The notes under the pieces are model-generated. The model made no database searches. It was not told where the DNA came from and saw only the letters and a program-made list of their open reading frames with translations. A DNA stretch of 64,000 nt. Origin: Enterococcus faecalis 13-SD-W-01 (lineage in GTDB: Bacteria > Bacillota > Bacilli > Lactobacillales > Enterococcaceae). The stretch lies in assembly GCA_000415185.1 (NCBI GenBank), contig KE351647.1, forward strand, positions 205,210 to 269,209, given 5' to 3'. The position numbers and the translations under genes are program-made. Positions 1-6,970 of this stretch are shown piece after piece. Every line of letters starts with the position of its first letter. Positions within the stretch are counted from its first letter, which is position 1.

Positions 1-17
1 CGAAGGAGTTGGTTCAT

Positions 18-50
18 GAACACCGTTTGGGTAGAGGTTGTGAAAACGAT
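18..50 (+). repeat. AGAGGTTGTGAA repeat, copy 1
   Basis: GAACACCGTTT followed by TAGAGGTTGTGAA and an AACG. The same string recurs at 140-196, and weaker relatives lie at 43632-43646 and 54398-54415. The function is unknown. Confidence 0.5.
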
Positions 51-76
51 GGTTTGCTTCAAGAAATAAGAACGAA

Positions 77-111
77 AAAACAGAAATGGCTTCTCACATT
101 TATGTTTTTTT
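77..111 (+). terminator. Probable intrinsic terminator
   Basis: Arms AAAACAgAAATG and CATTTaTGTTTT enclose an 8-nt loop and are followed by further Ts. It is flanked by a wider inverted repeat (AAATAAG / CTTATTT). It probably ends a gene located left of the window. Confidence 0.5.
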
Positions 112-139
112 GGACTTATTTCCGCAGAAGTAATCGTTT

Positions 140-196
140 GAACACCGTTTATTAGAGGTTGTGAACGAACCGTCCAGCACCGAGCAGCAAGGAAAA
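140..196 (+). repeat. AGAGGTTGTGAA repeat, copy 2
   Basis: Second copy of the 18-50 motif (GAACACCGTTT then TTAGAGGTTGTGAACG). It continues into CCAGCACCGAGCAGCAAGG, a tail not present in copy 1. Confidence 0.5.
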
Positions 197-291
197 TCAT
201 CTGTGTAAACTTATGTAATAAATAAAAACATTATAAATTTAAGCTTTGATTAAGCTAGCGGCGTTATCCTTTAGAAAAGGAGGCGTGACCT

Positions 292-432
292 ATGTTTATC
301 AAATGGCTCAAAACATTTTTACTCGATGAACCTGCTCGAATCGATCCTTATGAAGTGGACAATGAATTTATACTAAAATCTGACTTTCCAGAAACAACAA
401 GCAAAATACCTAAAAATAACGAAAAAAGATAA
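292..432 (+). CDS. Small hypothetical protein, 46 aa
   Basis: A 46-codon ORF starting with ATG, preceded at good distance by AAAGGAGG (276-283), a near-perfect ribosome-binding site, and closed by TAA just before a terminator. The product begins MFIKWLKTFLLDEPARIDPY: a short amphipathic start, then an acidic and finally a lysine-rich tail. There is no signal peptide or recognisable family. The strong Shine-Dalgarno and the terminator right after it favour a real gene, but coding potential in 46 codons cannot be proved by eye. No convincing promoter was found upstream. Confidence 0.55.
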   Translation: MFIKWLKTFLLDEPARIDPYEVDNEFILKSDFPETTSKIPKNNEKR

Positions 433-478
433 AAATACCGACTGGCTATTGGTGATTTTTATTTCTAAAAAACAAAAA

Positions 479-502
479 ACGCAGAGCACTCTGCGTTTTT
501 TT
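479..502. terminator. Bidirectional intrinsic terminator
   Basis: Stem ACGCAGA / TCTGCGT with a GCAC loop, A-run on the left and T-run on the right, so it can act in both directions. It separates the small plus-strand ORF from the convergent siderophore operon, whose last stop is at 541. Confidence 0.85.
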
Positions 503-540
503 ATGTTTACTTTTTAAAATATATTATCTTAAAAAATAGT

Positions 541-1488
541 TTATTCAAAAGCCGTGTTGACCTCATCAAGCATTCGCTCCATTGATTCCAATCCGCCGCC
601 GCTCAAATACCAAACATCGGGTTCTAAATTGATGATTTTCCCCTCTTTCCCAGCATTGGTTTGTTGGATCAATTCATTTTGAGAAAGATCATCTTTACTG
701 TCATCGCCGCCAATAGCTTTGGTACGATCGATGACAAATAAAATATCTGGATTTTTTTCATGTACATATTCGTAAGAAACACTTTGCCCATGAGTTGATG
801 CTTCGATTTGGTCGTCTGCTTGTTTGAACCCAAACAAATCGTGGATCAATCCGAATCGTGAGCCTGATCCGTAAGCTGAAAGCTGACCTTCATTTACAAG
901 GACAACTAGTGCTTTTTTATCTAAATTACTTGTTTTTTCTTTTGTTTCGTCAATACTTTCCGACAGCTCAGAAAGTTTTTCTTTGGCTTCAGATTCTTTA
1001 CCAAAGATTTCTCCCAATGTCGTTACATTTTGCTGGATAGATTCCCAAGGTTTTTCAGCATCTACAGATAAGAATAACGTTGGAGCAATTTTGTTCAAGT
1101 CTTCTTGATATTCTCTTTGGCGACCAGAAATCACGATTAAATCCGGCTGCATTTGGTTGATTTTCTCTAAATCCGGTTCTTTTATACCGCCTGCAGATTC
1201 AACATCTTTATACTTTTCAAGGTATGTAGGCAAACTCGCTGTGGCTGCGCCTACGACCTTATCTCCCACACCTAGCGCGTCCAACGTATCAAGGGACCCA
1301 TTATCGAAAACAACAACTTTTTCTGGATTTTTTGTTACCTCTACTTCTCCGTTGCTGTCTTTTACAGTAATCGTCGTATCTTTTGCTTCGCTGCTTGAGC
1401 TAGCTTCATCTGCGTTATTTGTTGATCCGCATCCTGCTAATCCAATTGAAAAAAATAACAATGCTGCACTTAAAACAAGTTTTTTCAT
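541..1488 (-). CDS. yclQ: Ferric-siderophore ABC transporter, substrate-binding lipoprotein (YclQ-like)
   Basis: Extracytoplasmic lipid-anchored receptor that delivers iron-siderophore to the YclNO permease. The 315-residue product begins MKKLVLSAALLFFSIGLAGC, a lipoprotein signal with LAGC lipobox, followed by a Ser/Asp/Glu-rich linker and a two-lobe siderophore-binding fold. Stretches such as GSLDTLDALG, STHGQSVSYEY and WYLSGGGLESM match what I recall of B. subtilis YclQ (petrobactin/catecholate receptor), and length (317 there) agrees. I chose the ATG at 1488 because TGGAGGAATAAG precedes it; a longer frame adds 12 residues before the signal peptide and has no such site. It is the last gene of the operon and is closed by the shared terminator at 479-502. 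The exact siderophore is unknown. Confidence 0.9.
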   Translation of the reverse strand: MKKLVLSAALLFFSIGLAGCGSTNNADEASSSSEAKDTTITVKDSNGEVEVTKNPEKVVVFDNGSLDTLDALGVGDKVVGAATASLPTYLEKYKDVESAGGIKEPDLEKINQMQPDLIVISGRQREYQEDLNKIAPTLFLSVDAEKPWESIQQNVTTLGEIFGKESEAKEKLSELSESIDETKEKTSNLDKKALVVLVNEGQLSAYGSGSRFGLIHDLFGFKQADDQIEASTHGQSVSYEYVHEKNPDILFVIDRTKAIGGDDSKDDLSQNELIQQTNAGKEGKIINLEPDVWYLSGGGLESMERMLDEVNTAFE

Positions 1489-1508
1489 CTTATTCCTCCA
1501 AATTTTAT

Positions 1509-2264
1509 TTAAAAATACATGCAAAACCTGCGTCCTTCGATTTCGCAGATTCGAATGTCCATTCCATATAAACGATTCAGTACCTCCGACTGGATGACTT
1601 CACTCGTCGGTCCTTGAACAAATAACTCTCCATTTTTCATTGCGATGATCTCATCTGCATAACTTGAAGCAAAATTGATATCATGGAGAACAATCACAAT
1701 CGTTTTTCCTAATTCAGATACCATATTGCGCAAAATTTTCATGATTTGAACAGCATAATTCATGTCAAGATTATTTAAAGGTTCATCCAGTAAGATATAT
1801 TTCGTATCTTGCGCTAAAATCATCGCAATATAGGCACGTTGAAGTTGACCGCCAGATAATGAAGTGATGATTTGTTCTGCTAAGTTTTCTAGACCCAAAT
1901 AAGAAAGTGCTTTATCCACTAACTCATGGTCTTCTTTTTTCAAACGTCCCTTTGTATAAGGAAAACGGCCAAATTCTACTAATTCTCTAACAGTTAGTTG
2001 CAGATTCGTACTATTTGCCTGTCTTAAAATCGATAAACGTTTTGCTAACTCTTGTGATTTCCAAGATTTCACTTCATTGTGATCTAAGTAGATTTCACCA
2101 GCATCATTAGGCAGCAATCGGCTAATCATTGATAAGACAGTTGATTTTCCTGCGCCATTTGGACCAATAAAAGCGGTTAATTTTTGATTAGGTATCTGAA
2201 CTTTTACATTATTGACAACACACTTGTCTTGATAACTTTTGGTTACATTTCTTAAATCGATCAC
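1509..2264 (-). CDS. yclP: Ferric-siderophore ABC transporter, ATP-binding protein (YclP-like)
   Basis: Cytoplasmic ATPase energising the YclNO permease. The 251-residue protein has Walker A GPNGAGKST (34-42), signature LSGGQLQR (136-143), Walker B YILLDEP (156-162) and the switch histidine in VLHD (H194), typical of the FecE/FepC type. Translation starts at GTG, which overlaps the TGA stop of the upstream permease by four bases, a sign of translational coupling. The receptor gene follows 20 bases downstream. Confidence 0.92.
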   Translation of the reverse strand: MIDLRNVTKSYQDKCVVNNVKVQIPNQKLTAFIGPNGAGKSTVLSMISRLLPNDAGEIYLDHNEVKSWKSQELAKRLSILRQANSTNLQLTVRELVEFGRFPYTKGRLKKEDHELVDKALSYLGLENLAEQIITSLSGGQLQRAYIAMILAQDTKYILLDEPLNNLDMNYAVQIMKILRNMVSELGKTIVIVLHDINFASSYADEIIAMKNGELFVQGPTSEVIQSEVLNRLYGMDIRICEIEGRRFCMYF

Positions 2265-3220
2265 TGTACTGTTTTCCTTTCTCGAAGCAGCTTTCCAACA
2301 AAGTACACACCGCCGACAAATTCAACCACTACACTCACTGTCGTTCGCCAGCCAAAGACATGTTCCACGAAAAACTGTCCGCCTATTAAAAAAATAACTG
2401 CAATCAAAAAACTGCCAAAAAATAATTCTTTGTGTCTGTGAGATGCAAACAAACGATAACTCACATTGGCAGCAATAAAGCCTAAAAATGTTATTGGTCC
2501 TACAAGCGCAGTTGCACTGCCTGTCATAATACTTACACAACAAAGAATCAAAAACTGCAGCCGATCCACATCTACACCTAAATTTACAGCTTGTTCTCTG
2601 CCTAGATGAAGAACATCTAAATAACGATGGAATTTAAATAATACAAACCAGCAACCTGCAATTAGAATTGACCCAGGAAGCAAGTACTGGATCGGAATAT
2701 TGCCAAAACTAGCGAAAAGCCGTCCTTGCAAAAGATCGTACTCATTTGGATCCATGATGACTTGCAGAAAAGTACTGATACTGCTGAATAAAGTTCCTAA
2801 AATCATCCCAATCATTAACAATAAAAACAAGTTTCCTTGTTCTTTCTTCAGCAAAAAAGAAAAGAGTAATAAACTAAATCCAGTCATCAAGAAAATATTA
2901 CCGAAAAAAAACGCAATACTTGTTTGCTGGAGCATAGTGATTCCGCCAACGACAAAAAACAAAAGTGTTTGGATCAAGATATAAAGAGAATCCATTCCTA
3001 AAATCGAAGGCGTTAAAAATTGATTTCTCGTCACAGTCTGGAAACTAATTGTTGAACCGCTCACTGCCAGTGCAGTCAGCACGAAAGCCGCTACCCGTCT
3101 GCTTCGAATCTGCCAAGCAAATTGCCAGTTGCCATACGTTTGAAAAGTTAAATACAAAACACAGAAAGCTGTCGCTGCTATTGTTAGGATAAGAAATAAA
3201 TACGTTTTTTTATTACGCAA
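2261..3220 (-). CDS. yclO: Ferric-siderophore ABC transporter permease (YclO-like)
   Basis: Membrane subunit of the FecCD/BtuC family; 319 residues with about nine hydrophobic spans, forming the channel with the YclN-like subunit. The family motif around GLLVGPITFLGF is seen as ALVGPITFLGF (about residues 238-248), followed by the NVSYRLF segment that contacts the ATPase. The start is TTG, placed after GGAGGAAGAAAC, and overlaps the end of yclN by eight bases. Gene order permease-permease-ATPase-receptor is the same as B. subtilis yclNOPQ. Confidence 0.9.
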   Translation of the reverse strand: MRNKKTYLFLILTIAATAFCVLYLTFQTYGNWQFAWQIRSRRVAAFVLTALAVSGSTISFQTVTRNQFLTPSILGMDSLYILIQTLLFFVVGGITMLQQTSIAFFFGNIFLMTGFSLLLFSFLLKKEQGNLFLLLMIGMILGTLFSSISTFLQVIMDPNEYDLLQGRLFASFGNIPIQYLLPGSILIAGCWFVLFKFHRYLDVLHLGREQAVNLGVDVDRLQFLILCCVSIMTGSATALVGPITFLGFIAANVSYRLFASHRHKELFFGSFLIAVIFLIGGQFFVEHVFGWRTTVSVVVEFVGGVYFVGKLLRERKTVQ

Positions 3221-4163
3221 GTTTCTTCCTCCTTGTCAGCAGATAAATGAATACCAAACCGCCAACGATCCCTACGATCACACTCACAGGAATCTCATAA
3301 GGAAAAATAACAAGCCGAGCTACTATATCGCAGCTGATAAGAAAAACACTTCCCCAAAAAGCCGTTAATCCCAGCGTTCCTTGTACATGATCGCCATAAA
3401 CCCGAGCGATGATATTTGGAATGATCACACCTAAAAAAGGAATGGTGCCCACCATGATCAAAACAACGGCGCTTGTCATCGAAACTAGTCCAATACCTAA
3501 CAGCTGCATCTTTTGGTAATCTAACCCGAGATTCACCGCAAAGGATTCTCCCAGACCTAAAATCGTAAAATGGTAAGCAAAAAAAGTGATAATGATGAAT
3601 AACGGCACTGTCAGATACAGCAATTCGTAACTTCCTCGCATCACCGTAGCAAAGTTTCCTTGAAGCCAGGAAGACATATTCTGGACCAGCTGATATTGAT
3701 AAGCAAAAAAAGAAGCGACAGAGCCTAAGATATTCCCAAACATGACCCCTACCAGCGGCAGCATCATCTGATTGCTTTTCGGTAATAAACGAGTTAGACC
3801 TAAAAATAAAAATGTTCCGGCAAAAGCAAAGAGAAACGCCGTCAGAAACCGAACACTGATTGCCGCGTTCGGCAGAAAAAGCATGACACTTAAAATACCA
3901 AGGCGTGCGCTGTCGATCGTACCTGCTGTTGTTGGTGAAACAAACCGATTCTGAGTGATATGCTGCATGATTAATCCACAAATACTCATCATCGCTCCTG
4001 AAAGAAGTAAACTTGCCGTTCTCGGTATGCGCGTGACAAGCAGCAATTGCCCCGTTTGGCTGCTTAAATCAAAGATATCGCTTAATTGGATACGAGAAAC
4101 ACCAATCAAAAGCGAGACAGTACTCAAAAAAATCAAAGTAATGATTAATCTAAAATAACGCAT
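3213..4163 (-). CDS. yclN: Ferric-siderophore ABC transporter permease (YclN-like)
   Basis: First gene of the siderophore operon; 316 residues, FecCD-family polytopic membrane protein. The N-terminus has a hydrophobic anchor, and the conserved loop is seen as VGTIPFLGVIIPNIIAR near residue 250, the ATPase-coupling region. The ATG has GAGGAG a few bases upstream. A Fur-type box overlaps the transcription start region (4184-4204), so expression is probably repressed by iron. YclN and YclO together form the heterodimeric channel. Confidence 0.9.
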   Translation of the reverse strand: MRYFRLIITLIFLSTVSLLIGVSRIQLSDIFDLSSQTGQLLLVTRIPRTASLLLSGAMMSICGLIMQHITQNRFVSPTTAGTIDSARLGILSVMLFLPNAAISVRFLTAFLFAFAGTFLFLGLTRLLPKSNQMMLPLVGVMFGNILGSVASFFAYQYQLVQNMSSWLQGNFATVMRGSYELLYLTVPLFIIITFFAYHFTILGLGESFAVNLGLDYQKMQLLGIGLVSMTSAVVLIMVGTIPFLGVIIPNIIARVYGDHVQGTLGLTAFWGSVFLISCDIVARLVIFPYEIPVSVIVGIVGGLVFIYLLTRRKKLA

Positions 4164-4183
4164 TTAAAATCTCCTCGTCTAAT

Positions 4184-4204
4184 TGAGAATGATTTTCATT
4201 CTTA
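4184..4204 (-). promoter_or_regulatory. Fur box of the siderophore operon
   Basis: TGAGAATGATTTTCATTCT contains AGAATGA-TTT-TCATTCT, a perfect 7-3-7 inverted repeat. Against the classical 19-bp Fur consensus 14 positions agree by my count. It lies immediately downstream of the -10 box, where binding would block RNA polymerase. Confidence 0.85.
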
Positions 4205-4208
4205 TTTA

Positions 4209-4237
4209 ATTCTAAGTGAAGAATTGAGCAAAAGCAA
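4209..4237 (-). promoter_or_regulatory. Promoter of yclNOPQ-like operon
   Basis: Minus-strand -35 TTGCTT (4232-4237), 17-bp spacer, -10 TAGAAT (4209-4214). The Fur box covers the expected start point. Confidence 0.75.
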
Positions 4238-4252
4238 CCGCTTTTTTATCTT

Positions 4253-4281
4253 TTCAAACTTATTTTTTTCTGTGATATAAT
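4253..4281 (+). promoter_or_regulatory. Promoter of yueI
   Basis: -10 TATAAT (4276-4281) with a weak -35 TTCAAA 17 bp upstream. An ATG at 4284 lies almost at the transcription start and cannot have a ribosome-binding site, which supports the TTG start at 4314. Confidence 0.6.
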
Positions 4282-4313
4282 GGATGCACGACAAAGCCAA
4301 GGGAGGTATTTTC

Positions 4314-4772
4314 TTGTCACAAGATGAAGTAAAAAAACATTTGGACAAAGGTCGTTATGGCAGCCCGTTAGTAAATCCTGACGAACAGCATAAATACATG
4401 GGAACCTTTAGAGAAAGATGTTATCTGAGTATGACTATTTCTGAAATGAAAAAGCCAGAAAATCAGTCGCATTTGTTAGATGAACTAGACAGATACCCTG
4501 ATGCTTCTATTTTGCTGAATGGTGCAATGCCAGAATCGCTGCAAAGCACGTATATTCAATTGGCTACACAGAAAAAAGCTCATTTTACTGTGATCAACGA
4601 CTTTGTCACAGCTGAGCCTGAAAGTTTTGGTTTATTACTGACCGCTAAAGAAGCCGTCAATGAACCTGTGATCGATATTGAGGAAAAATATCCAAAAACA
4701 GCAACTCAACAAGAAGAGCCTGAGCAAACAGAAGATAAAAAAGAAAGTTTTTGGAGTAAACTTTTCCATTAA
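4314..4772 (+). CDS. yueI: YueI family protein (DUF1694)
   Basis: Cytoplasmic protein of unknown function, 152 residues, resembling B. subtilis YueI: the opening DEVKKHLDKGRYGSP, the GTFRER block and the central SILLNGAM and YIQLATQ segments fit the DUF1694 family. The C-terminal about 25 residues are acidic then lysine-rich, ending FWSKLFH, and extend beyond the conserved domain. The TTG start is chosen because GGGAGG lies seven bases upstream and an in-frame ATG at 4284 sits on the promoter. It is a single-gene transcript with its own terminator, divergent from the iron operon. Confidence 0.8.
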   Translation: MSQDEVKKHLDKGRYGSPLVNPDEQHKYMGTFRERCYLSMTISEMKKPENQSHLLDELDRYPDASILLNGAMPESLQSTYIQLATQKKAHFTVINDFVTAEPESFGLLLTAKEAVNEPVIDIEEKYPKTATQQEEPEQTEDKKESFWSKLFH

Positions 4773-4778
4773 ACTAAG

Positions 4779-4822
4779 CCCGCCTTGCGATGAACAAGAT
4801 TCATTGCAGGGCGGTTTCTTTA
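4779..4822 (+). terminator. Intrinsic terminator after yueI
   Basis: Long stem CCGCCTTGC...GATGAA against TTCATTGCAGGGCGG with loop CAAGA, followed by a T-rich stretch. Confidence 0.8.
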
Positions 4823-4874
4823 TCTCAAAATTTTTTCCCCTTTGTCACTCTTCTCTCCTTTTTTGAAATAAAGA

Positions 4875-4902
4875 TTGACAAATTAATTTTTAGTCATATA
4901 CT
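4875..4902 (+). promoter_or_regulatory. Promoter of the GntR-ABC operon
   Basis: Perfect -35 TTGACA (4875-4880), 16-bp spacer, -10 TATACT (4897-4902). A palindrome covers the start point. Confidence 0.75.
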
Positions 4903-4917
4903 TAGTTACACAACTAA
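4902..4917 (+). promoter_or_regulatory. Candidate operator, TTAGTT-ACAC-AACTAA
   Basis: Perfect 6-4-6 inverted repeat beginning at the last base of the -10 box and running over the expected +1. It is the best candidate for autorepression by the GntR regulator encoded just downstream. Confidence 0.6.
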
Positions 4918-4951
4918 CTAACCACATGTGCAAAAAGAAAGTTGGAAGACC

Positions 4952-5326
4952 ATGGAATTTAATTACTCGAGCAATATCCCTTTATACATCCAAGTTGCAG
5001 ACCAAATCAAAGAAGCTGTTCTCATTGGCAGCTTTCCTGAAGGGCAGCAAGTTCCTTCTACGACAGAGATCTCAAAAAATTTCAATATGAATCCTGCAAC
5101 TGTATTGAAAGGAATGAACCTTTTAGTATCTGAAAATATTTTAGAAAAAAAACGAGGAATAGGTATGTTTGTTGCTTATGGGGCTTTAGAAAAAATAAAA
5201 GCCGAAAAAAAAGAAGCCTTTTTTGCTGATCAGATTGAAGCACTGATTTCAGATGCTAAAAAAATAGGACTTACAAAAAACGACGTGATTTATTTGATAG
5301 AAAGAGGGTACAAAAATGACGATTGA
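4952..5326 (+). CDS. GntR family transcriptional regulator (YtrA subfamily)
   Basis: Probable repressor of its own operon. The 124-residue product has an N-terminal winged helix-turn-helix (IPLYIQVADQIKEAV, then EISKNFNMNPATVLKGM at about 45-61) and only a short C-terminal helical tail, as in the YtrA/YhcF subfamily that lacks a large effector domain. I chose the ATG at 4952 since the product then begins MEFNYSSNIPLY as family members do and TGGAAG precedes it; a GTG at 4928 would add eight residues. Its end overlaps the ATPase start by 11 bases. YtrA-type regulators usually control adjacent ABC exporters responding to cell-envelope stress or antimicrobial peptides; the signal here is unknown. 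Confidence 0.85.
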   Translation: MEFNYSSNIPLYIQVADQIKEAVLIGSFPEGQQVPSTTEISKNFNMNPATVLKGMNLLVSENILEKKRGIGMFVAYGALEKIKAEKKEAFFADQIEALISDAKKIGLTKNDVIYLIERGYKNDD

Positions 5327-6176
5327 GTTATCAAATGTCTCTAAAACATATAAAAAGAACCAAGTGCTAAAAAATATCAATCTTATCTTTGAAGAAAATA
5401 CCATTTATGGTCTGCTAGGTCGAAATGGCGCTGGAAAGAGTACATTATTGAATATCATCAATAACCGTATTTTTTCTGATACTGGCGAATGTCTTTTTCA
5501 AAATGAAACCAATCTTGACAATGAAAAAATCCAACGTCATTTCTTTCTAACAAGTGAAAACGATTTGTATCCTGATCAAATGAAAATCAAAAATATCTTC
5601 AAATGGACTGAAGAATTTTATGGCGATTTTGATTTTGGATTAGCAAACCAGCTTGCAGCAAAATTTAAATTAGATACTACTAAAAAATTTGGCAAACTTT
5701 CAACGGGCTATCGTTCAATCGCTAAATTGATCGTCGCTTTGTGCGTGCCTTGCCGTTTTATTTTCTTAGACGAGCCAGTGTTAGGTTTGGATGCAACACA
5801 TCGTGATCTTTTTTATAAAGAATTGATTGCTGCTTATATGGATCGTCCTAGAACATTTGTTATTTCTACCCACTTGATTGAAGAAATCGCAAACTTGCTT
5901 GAGAAAATCATCTTGATAAAAAATGGTGAGATCATCTTGAATGCATCGACAGAAGAAATCCTTTCTAGAGCCAGCACGATCTCAGGTGAAAAATTTGCAG
6001 TAGAAACGTTCATCAAACCTTATCAGATCATCGGTACTGATTCACTTGGCAATCATATGACTGCTTATACTTTAGATGTTATAGACAGAACAACTTTGCC
6101 GGAAGAAATCATAATCGAACCTATGGATCTGCAAAAACTATTTATCAATTTAACGAAAGAAGAGAGTGAATTATAA
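5316..6176 (+). CDS. ABC transporter ATP-binding protein (YtrB/YhcG/PmtA type)
   Basis: ATPase of a two-component ABC exporter, 286 residues. Walker A is GRNGAGKST (35-43); the signature is the degenerate LSTGYRS usual for ATPases paired with GntR regulators; Walker B is FIFLDEPVLGLD and the switch histidine lies in ISTHLIEE. A C-terminal domain of about 80 residues follows. The ribosome-binding site GAGGG is inside the regulator gene. Operon layout regulator-ATPase-permease parallels ytrAB and the staphylococcal pmtRAB start. Substrate not predictable; defence against peptides or membrane damage is only an inference. Confidence 0.85.
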   Translation: MTIELSNVSKTYKKNQVLKNINLIFEENTIYGLLGRNGAGKSTLLNIINNRIFSDTGECLFQNETNLDNEKIQRHFFLTSENDLYPDQMKIKNIFKWTEEFYGDFDFGLANQLAAKFKLDTTKKFGKLSTGYRSIAKLIVALCVPCRFIFLDEPVLGLDATHRDLFYKELIAAYMDRPRTFVISTHLIEEIANLLEKIILIKNGEIILNASTEEILSRASTISGEKFAVETFIKPYQIIGTDSLGNHMTAYTLDVIDRTTLPEEIIIEPMDLQKLFINLTKEESEL

Positions 6177-6925
6177 TGCGTATTCAAGCTGCGACAAAGT
6201 ATCGTTTAGCTAATTATTATCGTCTGCTGGGAATCTTTTTCTTGTATTGGCTGTTCTTTTCGATTGTTTTACCAGGCGTTTTCGCAATAAGTGCAAATGC
6301 ACCGATACCGATTGGAAATCCACTCATTTCTGCTTTTATTTATAGCGGAATCGCAACATTGTTTGTTACTTCTAAAGGTTTAAAATTTCTATTTCAAAAT
6401 GGCGTTTCAAGGAAAACAATGTTTATCTCTTCGATTATCACGATTGTTTTAGGCAGCTTGTCTTTACTGCTGGTTTCTGATTTTTTTCAGTATCTCACAT
6501 CAAAATTACCATTTATCCATGTGATCGATGATTTCACCAAAATTTACGGCCATCATTTCCATTCTGATTTAAGTAATTCTGTGATTGTGTTTGTTTTAGG
6601 TATGATGATCATGATTGCCTTTTCTTCGATTTTCTTATTGCTTGGTACATTATTTAGTGTTATTACTAAGACACAAAAAATGATTTTTATGGGATTATTG
6701 ATTTTTATTCCTTCTCTTCTTGTCATTGCCTTCCAGCAATTGAACACAGATACATGGTTGAAATTACTTGATATTGGAAAATACGTTATTGGTATGCCAA
6801 AGCATTCGCTTGATTTCACGCCTTTTCATCCAATGCTATTCAGTTTTTTGATTTTTTTGATCTGCAGCATCTTTTATTATCTGCTTGTCTCTACTATCCA
6901 ATTGAATATGTTGAAAGAAGATTGA
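6176..6925 (+). CDS. ABC transporter permease
   Basis: Membrane partner of the preceding ATPase, 249 residues with about six hydrophobic spans and no large extracellular domain. The ATG overlaps the ATPase stop (TAATG), so the two are translationally coupled. The sequence carries no name-giving motif; assignment rests on topology and context. It is the last gene of the operon. Confidence 0.8.
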   Translation: MRIQAATKYRLANYYRLLGIFFLYWLFFSIVLPGVFAISANAPIPIGNPLISAFIYSGIATLFVTSKGLKFLFQNGVSRKTMFISSIITIVLGSLSLLLVSDFFQYLTSKLPFIHVIDDFTKIYGHHFHSDLSNSVIVFVLGMMIMIAFSSIFLLLGTLFSVITKTQKMIFMGLLIFIPSLLVIAFQQLNTDTWLKLLDIGKYVIGMPKHSLDFTPFHPMLFSFLIFLICSIFYYLLVSTIQLNMLKED

Positions 6926-6934
6926 CACAAGAAA

Positions 6935-6970
6935 AACACCGTGAAAATAGCTTTTTCACGGTGTTTTTTT
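6935..6970. terminator. Bidirectional terminator between permease and gshF
   Basis: AAAAACACCGTGAAA / TTTTTCACGGTGTTTTTTTTT: arms AACACCGTGAAA and TTTCACGGTGTT with A- and T-runs on each side. It serves the plus-strand exporter operon and the convergent gshF, whose stop codon is at 6971. Confidence 0.9.

Larger units (their letters stand above)
1..291. other. Gene-free left edge with repeat motif and terminator
   Basis: No ORF with a ribosome-binding site is visible here. The stretch holds two copies of a motif reading GAACACCGTTT then TAGAGGTTGTGAA (18-50 and 140-196) and, between them, a hairpin followed by a T-run (77-111). It is probably the 3' flank of a gene lying outside the window. 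Confidence 0.6.

Noticed and set aside
3295-3981. 228-codon minus-strand frame inside the YclN-like permease gene
   Set aside because: Same strand but other frame; product is rich in Ser, Arg, Cys and His without domain, while the overlapping frame is a clear FecCD permease.
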